Made by a program: the position numbers and the translations under genes. Below are positions 47,418 to 59,036 of a stretch of 64,000 bases of DNA, one piece after another. The DNA is from Cymbidium sinense (Eukaryota; Streptophyta; Magnoliopsida; Asparagales; Orchidaceae). The first letter of the stretch is position 1. Each line of letters begins with the position of its first letter. The notes beneath the pieces were generated by a model. It had not been told where the DNA came from, ran no database searches, and saw only the letters and a program-made list of their open reading frames with translations. The stretch is from positions 65,577,555-65,641,554 of the forward strand of contig CM038232.1 of NCBI GenBank assembly GCA_021442155.1, in the 5' to 3' direction.

Positions 47418-50400
47418 ATTTAAAAGTATGGCATCCCAAACACTATCTATACCAAAATCAAAGCCAAAAAATAGAAGCCAAAATCAATGGGGTCGAAAGT
47501 AGGTAGAGTCAGAAAAAGCAAGAGAGAAAGGAGAAGGGAGGAATCCTCTGGTTCAGGAGAAATATAATCGGCCGGTCAAAAAAAGGGAGAAATCACCGAG
47601 GGCGATGAGGGCGCTCGAACGGGGGAAAAGACTTTGAGAGTGGTGTGTGCATATGTGAATTGCGTGTATCCATCATTCATGTGTATGCATGTGCTAGAAG
47701 TTGGATATAACTTTACTTTACATGAATAAAAGATTTTCCCTTACATAAAAAGCTCCCATGCTTATGTATATATCCACATGTACTTAAGCTAGCAAGTATA
47801 CAGTATGAACATCTCAAGAACACAAGGCTTTAAGTAGCACAAAAGAGGTATTAGATAATCTCACTTTTCTAGTTTAACAATAGCACTTACTTGCTTAAAT
47901 CTTTAATACATGTGCATATATGCTTAACTAAGGGATGAAATCTTCCTTTTCTACCAAAATACACATATTAAGAATCATCGAGTGTGCAAAAATATAAAAG
48001 TGTGCAAAAATATAAAAGTATGTTGTATGTATAAATAAGTATGTTAACTTAAATATCATGAGTAATAAAAATAAAGAGATGTGTATGCTATTGATGATGA
48101 AAAGGAATGATGAAATGTTATCCATGTGATAGTGATTCAATTTTATCAATTCTAAGATGTCTTTCATGTTTGAATGAGATTCTTTAAGATTAGCCCGAAC
48201 TTAAGTTTAATAAAAAATATTTAATAAGTCGTTCATTACAAAAACCAAAATCATAACAACACATTTTTAGAAAACAACTTAGGATTGGGATGAAGGAGGT
48301 CAAACCTCTTTACTCTCTTTATAACAATTGGATATTAAGTAGGCATCAAGGGAAATAAAAAGAATGTAAATTAAAATCAACTAATTCTTTTAATGATTTG
48401 AAGAGAAACCTCCCTATTTGAACATTTGAAACTTTTGACAATCATACATCTAAAGCTTAGTCAAACACATACCACGCCAAATCTTCACACACATATTAGA
48501 ATATTAAATCACCACTTCTAACTCTAGGTTAGAATGGTGTATGTTGTGGTGTTATGTTTTATTTTATGATATAATATTTTAGACTAGATGTTAGGGTTTA
48601 TGCGTAGCCTACATGTTAGTTTGTTAATAGCCTAATAATATTTTCTGCAGGGGATTATGCTTAAAGGGCCACTAAAATAATAAATAAATATAAATGTTCT
48701 TACTTGCAGGTTGCTTATGCCCCTAAGCATAATCTAATTGGGACAGGTGGGCTTGGTTACTCATTGTAGGGTGCTACACCCAAACATATGAAATATAATT
48801 GCTTGGCTTGTATGTTTATTTAGCTAACATTTATTTTGTAGGTGTAGCTAGATTTTTTTATAAACATGTACTTTTTGTAATAAAAATTAGAATTAGTGCT
48901 ATGGAGTTTTGGATGAGCAGTGGCTAGAGGAAAAGACTTAGGCGGCCTTATGAAGCTTGGAGCAAATCATTCCAAAAAGAAGGAAACAAAAGAAAAAGAA
49001 TGAAGACCCCCATAGCGTTCATTGTAATTGTAATATTCTTTTGTAATCCGAGTTGTATTAGGGTGAGCTACCAATTTCTTTTCTTTTAAGGTGTATGTTG
49101 ATCGCACAAACCTTTTATTCTTTTATGAGAATTCAAATATTTGATCGTTATGTTTAGTTTCTACAGTAGAAATGACATATTTTTATAGGTTTTTTAAATT
49201 ATGATGATTTGATGTGTGACCTCAATGCGGTAGGTTATTTAGAATAAAAGTAAATTTTTTTCTTCATCAAACTCATACCTAAATACAACTCATAACCTCA
49301 CCTTAAAGTCTAGGTTCATAATCAAGATAAATAAAATATTTAGCAACCCCTTAGGTGAATGGTGTATGTTCTCACATCATTCATATCATCTTGTTTCACT
49401 CTTGAATAGGGAGGGTCTCCATTCTTGCACGATAAGGGATATGCTTGACCTTTGAGGGTGATCCCTTGTAGTGGAGAACACTTCCTCCCACTAATTTAGC
49501 CCACAACCTTATATGATCATACATATAAGCATAATTGTCCCAAGCCTTAGGCCAAAATGAATGTATCAAAAATGGTGTAAAAGATTATAAATTTTAAATT
49601 AATTTAAGTCATATTTCCATGTCAGTCATGATCTTGTCTCTTAGGGAGTGAGTTTAGGATTCTAGCTTCCTTCCTAATTAAATAATAGTCTAAGCTATCT
49701 TGCATTTACATAAGACTAACGTACATGATTTTAAAGTGTAGGATGTGTTAGGCTGTACCTCTGCGGTTGTAAGCCCAAAAGAGTCATGATGGGTTTATCC
49801 TCTCTTGTAGAGGTAAACTGTTATGTCCCATTTTTGATAGACTTAGGTCATGCTTTTAGCTTGTGCTAAAGAATCCTAGATTTAGGTTCTAAGGCTACTT
49901 ATTTCCTTCACGCTATGAGTATAAGTCCTCACATCTTAGGCATTTCCACAATCTTGTGTTAATAGATTCTAAGCCCTAGTATTCTAATAAAAATTCTAAC
50001 TTAAACAAAAATAAATTCTCTCTTTCAAATATGTAAAGCCTCGCTATAGGATAGACCAGAGCACTCACTAGGCTTTCTAGTATCTTGAGTGCTCCCTACT
50101 TATCCTCTTTTGGAATTTGTAAATAAGTCTTTTTACTTAAACTCTCCCACTTGACTTTCATAATACTCAATCCTTTGATAGTCTAGCTTTGAAATCTTTT
50201 GGGATATTTATTTATGACTTTAATCGAGGGTATTCTTAAAAAATTCTATTTCCTAAGATATAATTAACTATGGAAGCTTGCTTCCATATGGAACTAAAGA
50301 ACCTGACAAAAAATAAACCACCTTTACTTCTCCATGTAAAGTAGGGGAAAGATCTTTGGTATATATGAAGACCCAGAGTCCTTATTAGGTTATTATGTCT

Positions 50401-51307
50401 ATTGTAGGGTGATGTTTACATCTTTTGAGATGGTATATCATACCTTAATGTCGTACCCAATCATTTCAATAAGTACCTCCTGAGATTTGTATGGTGTCCC
50501 TATGGCTCCAAATTAAAACACCACATTGGCTAACTTAATTCAGGACATATGACATTAGTTTTTAGCTAGCCTTAGGTGCCCTAAGACCATAGGACTTATC
50601 TTAAGTTACCCTAAACTTTCTCTTGAACCCACCTCATAGAACAAAGAAGTTTGGTCAATTTATTTGACTTCAAACCAAATCAGAATTGAACAAAATATCA
50701 ATGAATCTAATTTATATTTTTATTGATTTACTAGGTTTTGACAATTACTTTATATGATCACAACCCATTTTATTGTCACTTGAGATCATCATGGACATAA
50801 AGTTATTGATCATAGTCAAATCATGTTTGATCATGAAAATTTCATTCATCATAAAAGTTAAAATGAATTACAATCAAATCTAAAAGTTTTGACTTTGCTT
50901 TTATAAGATCCTAATCACTTATAGGTTTTCTTAGGACATACTTAAACTTAAGCCATCTTAGCATTGGACAAACCTTGGTTAACCATAGGGTTCAAATGAT
51001 TGGCCTTAAGTCAATTTGAAAAATTCAATTCAAATCAAATTTACCATTTTTTTAAAGAGCCTAATGTACTTGATTATTAGTAATAATAAAACAATATTCA
51101 TAATCATATATTAGTTCTATAGTATAAAAGCCAATATTGATTTTTTATTTTAATTTGTTGCATTTAACTTTTCATAAATTAGTTTTTAATATTGTGCTCA
51201 CCCTTAGACAAATTACTTGGTTACAAACCTCACTTAATCAATTTCTTAACATCTTTGAGATATCAATTAAAAGATAATTCCACTATTTCATTAGAAGAAC
51301 CATTTTT

Positions 51308-51310
<3 letters not shown>

Positions 51311-51355
<45 letters not shown>
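51311..51355. repeat. (AT)n microsatellite, first of two
   Basis: About 45 bp of AT repeat preceded by CATTTTTAAATT exactly as at 9,611-9,622. Confidence 0.95.
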
Positions 51356-51357
<2 letters not shown>

Positions 51358-51987
51358 TGATAATTTCCTTGAAGATATGATTAATTAATCATTAGAGCTT
51401 GGCTTATATGAAACTTGTACCTTAAATAAGATAAATTATATTTAATTCATTTACATTAGATAAGAAAATTTTACTAGGGATAAGGACCGAATTTTTAAAA
51501 TTTAAATCTTTTTAATTTTGATTTATAATACATTTTTTTAAATAAATACTATTCTTTATAAAGCATAGTTATTAAAATTATATTTTAATACAGAAACGTA
51601 TTTTCAATTTGAACTTTTACTAAGAATTTGTTCTATCTTTTGAGAATAAGCTTAAGCTCAAACCATGTTTTGTTGACATTATTGTATTAGAGACTATATG
51701 AATTGAGGAACTTTGAAGAAAAAGGGACTTAATAAATGAACATACTCTTCATGTTGAAACCCTATAAAGCTTCCTCATAGGGTCTCTAAATGATAGAGAA
51801 AATATAAATTAAATTTAAAATTTTATTTTGTTGAGTGATCTTAACCAATTATATGTAATTCTAGGAGAAAGTAAACAAACAAATTATCTTATTTATTCTA
51901 TGAGCTCTCTTGATTAGAGCAACACTTGATAGTAGTAGAAATGTTTAGAATATTTATGCATTACCTTAATGAAAAATCACCCTCCTT

Positions 51988-51990
<3 letters not shown>
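51356..51990. other. 635-bp insertion between two (AT)n tracts
   Basis: This sequence is absent from copy 1 (9,621-9,690). It is AT-rich and ends with CCTCCTTAAATT before the second AT tract, resembling the CATTTTTAAATT before the first. No terminal repeats or coding sequence are seen. The 76-codon frame at 51,926-52,156 is mostly Ile-Tyr from the AT repeat and is not a gene. Confidence 0.55.

Positions 51991-52070
<80 letters not shown>
51991..52070. repeat. (AT)n microsatellite, second of two
   Basis: About 78 bp of AT repeat, followed by the same flank as at 9,690 in copy 1. Confidence 0.95.
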
Positions 52071-52072
<2 letters not shown>

Positions 52073-52385
52073 TCACTTGTGTTAGGGTCTATTTGGAACA
52101 GCTGGAAAGTTGTGGTGGCTATTACAATTTTTTATTTTAAAAATGTCAGATTGTAGCTTTCTTGTAGCCACCACACTCTATCAAGTCAGGTTAGAAAATA
52201 CAACTTTACCACTATAGCATCTACAAAACATAGCCAAAATGTAATTTCTTTATTGACATCTGCAATGCAGTTCGAACCACACTAGGGGCAAAATGTTGCC
52301 CTAAATTCAACCTCAAAAAGATCTTCTCGGACTACTAATATACTTTGAATGTCTACTAACCTACTCTACATCAAGCAAAACCAAT

Positions 52386-52781
52386 TAGGAGATTCAAATC
52401 ATCAATGGTGTCTCAATGATGTTGCTCCTAAGTTTGATTGCACTGAACTGTTAAAGATTTTATTTTTCAAGATTGATTCTTATGGTTATTTCTAAAATTT
52501 GAATGCGCCTCCCCTCTTACTTGTTTGTATGCACCACTCCTCTTAGTCCATAACATTTAATATCTTAATAACTTAGGTGGAACATTTCCTTTTCAATTTG
52601 TAGTTATATTGTCCTCCTCTACTTGGTCGAGTGGAACATATAATTGATTTCTCACAATATCATGCAACATTTCTCTCAACCTATAATTGATCATTGTAGT
52701 AAATTTTTATATTCCTACAAAATAATTATTAAAAAATTCATTATCAAAATAAATATATATGTTATTCATATTTTAAGAAAC

Positions 52782-52823
<42 letters not shown>

Positions 52824-53530
52824 TTATGAAGAGTTACACTCATATCACACAATTATTATGTATTTACATATGACTTATTTATTATAGTTGCACTTAATTA
52901 ACATACACAACTGTGCAATATACCGACTATTAATCTTTAGTTATCATGTTCGGTTTTTAACTAACTTTCCCACGACATGGCTAGCATGCTCTATAGGTCG
53001 AAATTGGCCCGTTGTAAACTTGTGGCACACCGACAACATCAGAGGCTGACAACTTATGTCCTCTAAATATGATCCCTAACGATCATCACATGATCGTTTC
53101 CTCCACCCCTCCGCTCTAATATATAGAATTCCATCTTCTAAGTTCCATCTATTGAATTTACAAGTCCTGTATCTGTTTGTCTTTATCATTCTCTATCTTT
53201 ATCTATTTCTTCAATTATTTGTGCATCCCTATATTCTTCTGAGAAGCTTTCGAGTTCTATCTCTCTATACTTGTTTCATGCAGTGACTATAGTTAGGAGC
53301 AAATAGTAATTATTTTTTAAAATATTAAGTATTTTTAAAAATAATATGATTTTTTAAACAAAAATATTGAAAAAAAATACAGCAAGTAAATATATTTTTA
53401 AAAATAACATGAAAATATAAATATAAAATATAAAATAAAATTGATCCAAACAGTTCCTTAAAATTGAAAAAAAATATGATGAAAAAAAAGTAATTATGAA
53501 AAAGCTAAAAATATCAGTATATCTAAATTC
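52386..53530. other. Copy-2-specific spacer, no gene; LTR-like patch
   Basis: No counterpart in copy 1. An (AAT)n tract lies at 52,787-52,823. The part 52,945-53,285 (ACACCGACAACATCAGAGGC, then TATATAGAATTCC and pyrimidine-rich sequence) has the look of a retroelement LTR promoter region, but ends and primer site are not identifiable. The rest is AT-rich without features. Confidence 0.35.
52787..52823. repeat. (AAT)n microsatellite
   Basis: A 37-bp AAT trinucleotide tract. Confidence 0.95.
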
Positions 53531-53556
53531 AAAACTTTACAGTATGATAATCTGTA

Positions 53557-55139
53557 TCATCTTCTACGCTCGAAAGAGTAAATATAGTTGAAGGAGTTCA
53601 CGTCGGTAATGTGAGCTAATATATCAGAAGGCTGAATCAGTTCTTCCTCGTTCTTTGCTGCCAAGTTAGCAAAGCAAATATTTATAAGAAAGATATATGA
53701 GAATCTGACACTTAATAAGATGTATTTCTCAAAACAAGTGGGATAAGGCTTGTGGTTAAATATTGTTTGGATTCAATTAAATTTGTCAAATGAGAAGAAA
53801 CAATTTATCAAAGTAGCTTACATTATAGAAAACTTGGCTTTAAATCAAAAGAAGATGTTGAATTCAAAAGCACTTAGCCTAAAGGTTGAGTAGTGCCAGT
53901 TATCCAAATATTTGGGCACTATTCTAAAGGTTGATTGGCCAAACACCTCAAATAAATTTGTTCAAATATATGGATTTTGATTTATGTGTACAGATGTATA
54001 TTGATTTATGTGTATAAATAGGGGGTAAAAAACATGTTATTTTGAATCATTTATATTTAAGTCTTGTATTTTGTATGATTGAATAAATTTTTAGAGTTTT
54101 TTTTATTGAATAAATTGAGACAAAAAGTAAAAACATCAAGTGACTCACCCCCTCCATCTTAGCGAATCTTCCTCGAACACGCGGCCGACTATCTGCACAT
54201 GGATACTACAATGTTTTTGTTTCATGTTAGCCGCTTAACCAAATGAGCACAAGAAACGCAATTCCTCTGAAATTTACCTTTATCTTTTATTGAAATTCCT
54301 CTCATTTCGCTTCTTCAAGTATCTCTCTATCTTTTTCTTCTTTTCTTCTGGTGATAGCCGGCCGACCTTATAGTTCGAATCTTCTAAACTTTGGATGTCG
54401 GAAGCCACCGGTAATAGAGCCGCGCTGTTGCTGCACCCGATAAGCTGGTTATCTTCTAATTCCTTCAGAGAAATTCGTGTGTCAGATGATTTGATTCGTA
54501 ATTCTTCACAATAGATTTTTACATAACCTTAATTATTATGATCTATTCAATCTGAATTAATGAATTTGATATAGGATAAGTAATTATGAGAAATTTGATT
54601 TTTCATTGGATTTACCTGTAGGTCTCTTGGGGCGTAGACTCTCTGCATCGATCCAGGTTATGATTTCAGTTTCTGTAACCCATCCTTTTGCCATTCGTGC
54701 GCTAAGAGCCCAAATTGACCTTCTGCTCCGCACATTGGGACTCCCATTCCGTCCGTGTAAATCTCTCCACTGATTCCGCCATTAGGATCAATGTATGAGC
54801 AGGATCGCAATGTCGATGGCTCCACACCCATATACGGCGGCAAATCCAAAGGAATTTGGCTTACCATGGAGTCCGGTGAGCAAGACAGGTAGGCACCAGG
54901 AGAAATAATTTGGTTTAGCTGATTTGTCGGATAGATGGGAGCCATGGGTACGCCTGAAAATGATGTAAGAATATCTTCGAGTTCCGGCGGGGCCTGAGGG
55001 TTCAGTAGGGCTGATAAGAAGTCTGATGTAAGAATATCTTCGAGTTCCAACTTCTGCTTGGCAGCGGCAACCCACGGCTGAAGCGAAGGAACATCATAGC
55101 TATGGAAAGAAAATATTTGGGAGTTATTAGTGTCTTCAA
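53557..55139 (-). pseudogene. CCT-domain protein pseudogene, copy 2 (cut by gap)
   Basis: The same four-exon structure as 13,213-15,023: 55,139(gap)-54,616, 54,503-54,278, 54,205-54,149 and 53,652-53,557. Here exon 1 is open from DVPSLQPWVAAAK through two ELEDILTS repeats to FGLLAHEWQKDGLQ, then hits a TAA at 54,658. Exon 2 keeps the frame through SDIQSLEDSNYKVG and LSPEEKKKKIERYLKKR but loses one A in FNKK, giving a stop inside the CCT motif. Exon 3 lacks 12 bp (the RKSL residues) yet keeps ADSRPRVRGRFAK. The last exon is intact to FERRR-stop. The lesions differ from copy 1, so the ancestor was probably intact at duplication. The intron before the last exon is about 135 bp shorter than in copy 1. 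The 5' end is lost in the N gap. Confidence 0.8.
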
Positions 55140-55239
55140 NNNNNNNNNNNNNNNNNNNNNNNNNNNNNNNNNNNNNNNNNNNNNNNNNNNNNNNNNNNNN
55201 NNNNNNNNNNNNNNNNNNNNNNNNNNNNNNNNNNNNNNN
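55140..55239. other. Assembly gap (100 N)
   Basis: Exactly 100 N, the usual placeholder for a gap of unknown size. To its left is the first visible CCT exon; to its right the sequence jumps into the middle of an LTR-derived unit b. Confidence 0.99.
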
Positions 55240-58200
55240 TTACTTTTCCCATATGTAATGTAATTTTTCAATATGAATTAAGATTAGTGTTATGGGGATT
55301 AAGATGAGCAGTGGCCAAAAAACTTTATCCGGGGCTCCCTGTGATGCCTTTGAAGTAAATACAACTAAATCAAGGAAGAGGTAAATCAAATCCAAGGAGA
55401 AAGAATGAAGACATGAAGATGGAGGAGTAATGAAGACCCACATAACATGTATTTAATTCTAAACTGTAATTATTCTTTCATAATTTGGGTTGTATAAGGG
55501 TAGAGCTTAGCTACCCACTTTTTCTCTTTTCGAGATGTATGGTAGTACCTGACCGCACCAACCTCTTATTCTTTTATGGTAGTTTATACAAAAAAAATTG
55601 ATTATTGATTTGTTTAGCTTATGCATCAGGATTGCATCTTTTTCATAGTTTCTTTATGATTTATGATTTAATGTGTGGTTTGGATACGGTAGGCTCTTAG
55701 GATAAAATAAATTTTATATCCAACTAATCACTCGTAATTAAAATTTTAAATAACTCATAATCTCACCATAAAGTCTAGGCTATAACCAAGATAAATCTTA
55801 GCTGTATGTTGTATATCCCACATCATGCATGCATCTTCTATCACTCTTACTAAAAATGAGGGCCTCCATTTCATCACTTTAGGGACCGCTTGACCTATGA
55901 GAGCAATCCCTTATGATGGAGCTTCACCCTCTCTTCTGATTTAGCCAGAAATCTATGTCATCATTCATTTAGGCATAAAAAATTCTAAAGCCTTTATCTA
56001 AAATATTGTGTCAAAATGAAATAAAATTTGAAAAGATTTTGCACTTGTGGATTAAGTCATATAGTCATACCACTCATCCTCTAGTCTCTTAGGGAGAGGG
56101 TCTAGGACTTTAGTCTCTTTCAAATTAAATAACAAACCTAACCATCTTGCAATTTTATAAGACTAGACCACATGATTTTAAAGTGTAGGAGATGTTAATT
56201 AGCGGCCACTCCAGGTGGTTATAAGTCCAAAAGTCGGACGAGTTTTCCCTCTTATGTGGAGATGGACCCTTATATCCACCTTTTGTTTAGATTTAAGTCA
56301 CGCTTTAGCTTGTACTAAAGCTCCTTAGATTTAGGATCTGAGGTAGCTATTTCCTTCAGACTACAAGCATACCTTATAGGAATTTCCACAACATTGTGTT
56401 GACGGATTATAATCCCTAGCAATCTAATGAAATTTTAACTTAAATAAATAATGTTTTTCACTTACAAATACATAAAGCTCAACCATAAGATAGATTGGAA
56501 TGCTCACTAGGCTTCCTAGTATCATGAGCATTTCTTACTTATTTCCTTTGGCTTCTAAAAATAAGTCTTCTATTTGGTCTCTCCCACTTGATTTTCTAAA
56601 CATAAATAATTCATTGATAGTCTAACCTTGAAGTCTTTAGAGATAATAATTATCTACTTTAATTAAGAGTATTCTTAGGAAATCTCACTCTCTAGGTTGT
56701 AATTAACTATGGATGCTTGCCTCCATAAGGGACTTAAGAACCCGGCTTAATATAAACTCTGCTTTATTTACCCATGTAAAGTAGGGAAAAAATCTCTAGT
56801 ATAATCAAAGAGCCATCATGCCTTAGAGTCTTTATTAGGTGATTAGGTCCATTATAGGATAATATATCTATCTTTAGAAATAGTACATCATACCTCAATA
56901 TCGTACCTGATCACTTCAATAATACCCCTAGGATCTGTGTGGTGTCCCCCTACATTTTAAAATAAACACCATAAATTAAATTTGTGATTATTTCAGATAA
57001 TTCAAATGTATTTTATTAATTTTCCCTTTATGTGTTTAAAAGCATAAAGTCATTAAGGAATTTATGGTTGACCCATTGGTGTGGGAAAATCATAAGAGTA
57101 CTTAACTTAGATTCTTTCCTTCTTTAATCTAATTAACTCTTAAACATGAGCTTAATTGTTAGGTCCCTCTAAGTGCATTGCAAATTTTAAATTCTCATAA
57201 GCATATCATGAGCCTCATGATTAAGTAAATAATTAGATTAAAGAAGCTTAGAGAAGGATAATTAAATTGATTGCTTAATGACTTGAACTTAATCAATCCA
57301 TAAAATCTACTTAATCACTTTCCTTAAGCACATTAAGTCACTAATGTGGGATGGGGCAATCATTAAATGTCATTCTCCTTTAGCTTTTGATAATTCAAAC
57401 ACCAAAAATCAAATTTCATAAAAGATTTGGTTAATTTTAAAGAATTTTATTTGACTTGATTATACTTAGGAGTTAATGTGATTGAATGTATTATGTTACA
57501 ATATTTAGTTATTCCTTTTCAATCATTATGAATTTGCATGTCATTTGTTTCATACATTCATGGTTTTTTTAAAGGAGTCAAAAGAATATGATTATATCTA
57601 CACAGCATGTGTTGGATTAATAAATATTATATGATGTGTCTATTATCACTAATAAATCTCAAATTATTTTAAAAGTTATAAATTAATGATGAAAATCCAA
57701 GTTAATGCTGGCTATGAATACTCACTACAATTTACATCTAAACATGGTAAAGAATTATTCTATTTTCATGATTCATGTGAATGTTTACAACAAAAGCAAA
57801 TACAAACCCCAATAACAAAGAAACAAACCTTTGCACGCAGTAATATCCACTACCATCCACTTGAGAGGAGTAAAAGAGCTTTGATCCAACAAAATTAGCA
57901 GGAACCTGCAATAAAAGAAGACACCTGCAAATATCTTGAATAGGAGTAAGTACCCATAAAAGAGGAAATAATTATATTTGGAAACCATAATGCAGAGAAA
58001 AGAGTTGCAGGAATCAATCCACTAGTTTGGGACAACCACATACATATGCATCCCACCAAGGGTACCACACATATGCTACTACCATCAAAATCAGGAGATT
58101 AAATTGCCACCCATCAGAGAAAACAAACCTGAGATGTTCGTCCATTCGAAGAAAATTATAAAGCTCACCACCTTGATATAAGCAGTAAATAAAAAGTAGT

Positions 58201-59036
58201 TTCTATCCACTGGATGAAACCAAATCACCTTACAACTCAGAGCCATCAAAATATGTTTATAGATCATAGCATAACCAACATGAGAGAAAGCAAGGTGAGG
58301 TAACAATAGACAAGCAACAACCTCCATGTAATAAACCCAGGATAGGCATAAGAAATCTCGATGAATATAAAGAAATTTTATTATCGCCTCTATACCGAAA
58401 TTGCAACATGCAAGGCTTCTCACAATCCCCAACCGGGAGACAACCAACACCAAAGAAACAAACATTTCCTCTTATCAATAAAAAATAGCACCAACCAATC
58501 CAGAGAATATATACTAAGTGCAGGCAACAACCAGCCAAAAAGAAACAAAAAAAAATAGAAATGAAACAAAAAGACAAAAGTTAAAAGGCAATCAGCAGTA
58601 CTTCCTGGACCAAGGAAATAATTCCTACCCGATGGAATAAAACACCACCTCATCACCAAGTAACCAATGATATCCATATTCCAGCTAATAACAAAAAAGA
58701 TGACAGCATACAAACTTTTTTCCCGCAGCCTAGAGAAAATTGATTCTATACTTGGGCTGCTGTAGCATTTTCTTATGTCACCTAAAGGAGTCTTAGGTAG
58801 CATTCCACTTAGCAGCAATGGATGATAAACAACCAGCCATGGACCACCCAACATGGAGGAAATTTCCTTTCCAACCATCAAAACCATCTTATTAAAACAT
58901 CGAGGGACAAGTTCCTCAAAAAATTGAGTAAAAAAAAATAGAAAGAATCCAGTATTATAAAATTGCGAAAAGAGATAAAAAAAAGATGGGAAATCTCCTC
59001 CAATCAGCACAATATCCAAGTTCCAAACATAGAAGC

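Larger units (their letters stand above)
40659..47655 (-). mobile_element. L1-type LINE, copy 1 (L1a)
   Basis: A nearly full-length plant L1-clade non-LTR retrotransposon: 5' leader (about 47,655-47,418), ORF1 (47,417-45,942), ORF2 (45,942-41,878) and a long T-rich 3' region (41,877-40,659). Ends were set by comparison with the uninterrupted sequence at 5,850-6,010. No A-tail is visible; the element ends ...TTTGTTGTAAAC. The flanks show no clear target duplication but a missing piece of target. It is dead through several frameshifts and stops. Confidence 0.88.
39831..50525 (+). mobile_element. LTR-derived unit c, copy 2, split by a LINE
   Basis: 39,831-40,658 and 47,656-50,525 together match 5,046-8,840. 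The LINE sits in the left half. In the right half the hairpin segment near 49,055 has lost part of its stem through short deletions. No gene is present outside the LINE. Confidence 0.65.
34830..52385. repeat. Segmental duplication, copy 2 (with LINE insertion)
   Basis: Collinear with 1-10,055 except for the LINE at 40,659-47,655, a loss of about 125 bp at the LINE site, and 635 bp between two (AT)n tracts at the end. It continues, after unique sequence, into a second CCT pseudogene as copy 1 does. Confidence 0.85.

Noticed and set aside
51926..52156. 76-codon open frame
   Set aside because: More than a third is Ile-Tyr encoded by the AT microsatellite.
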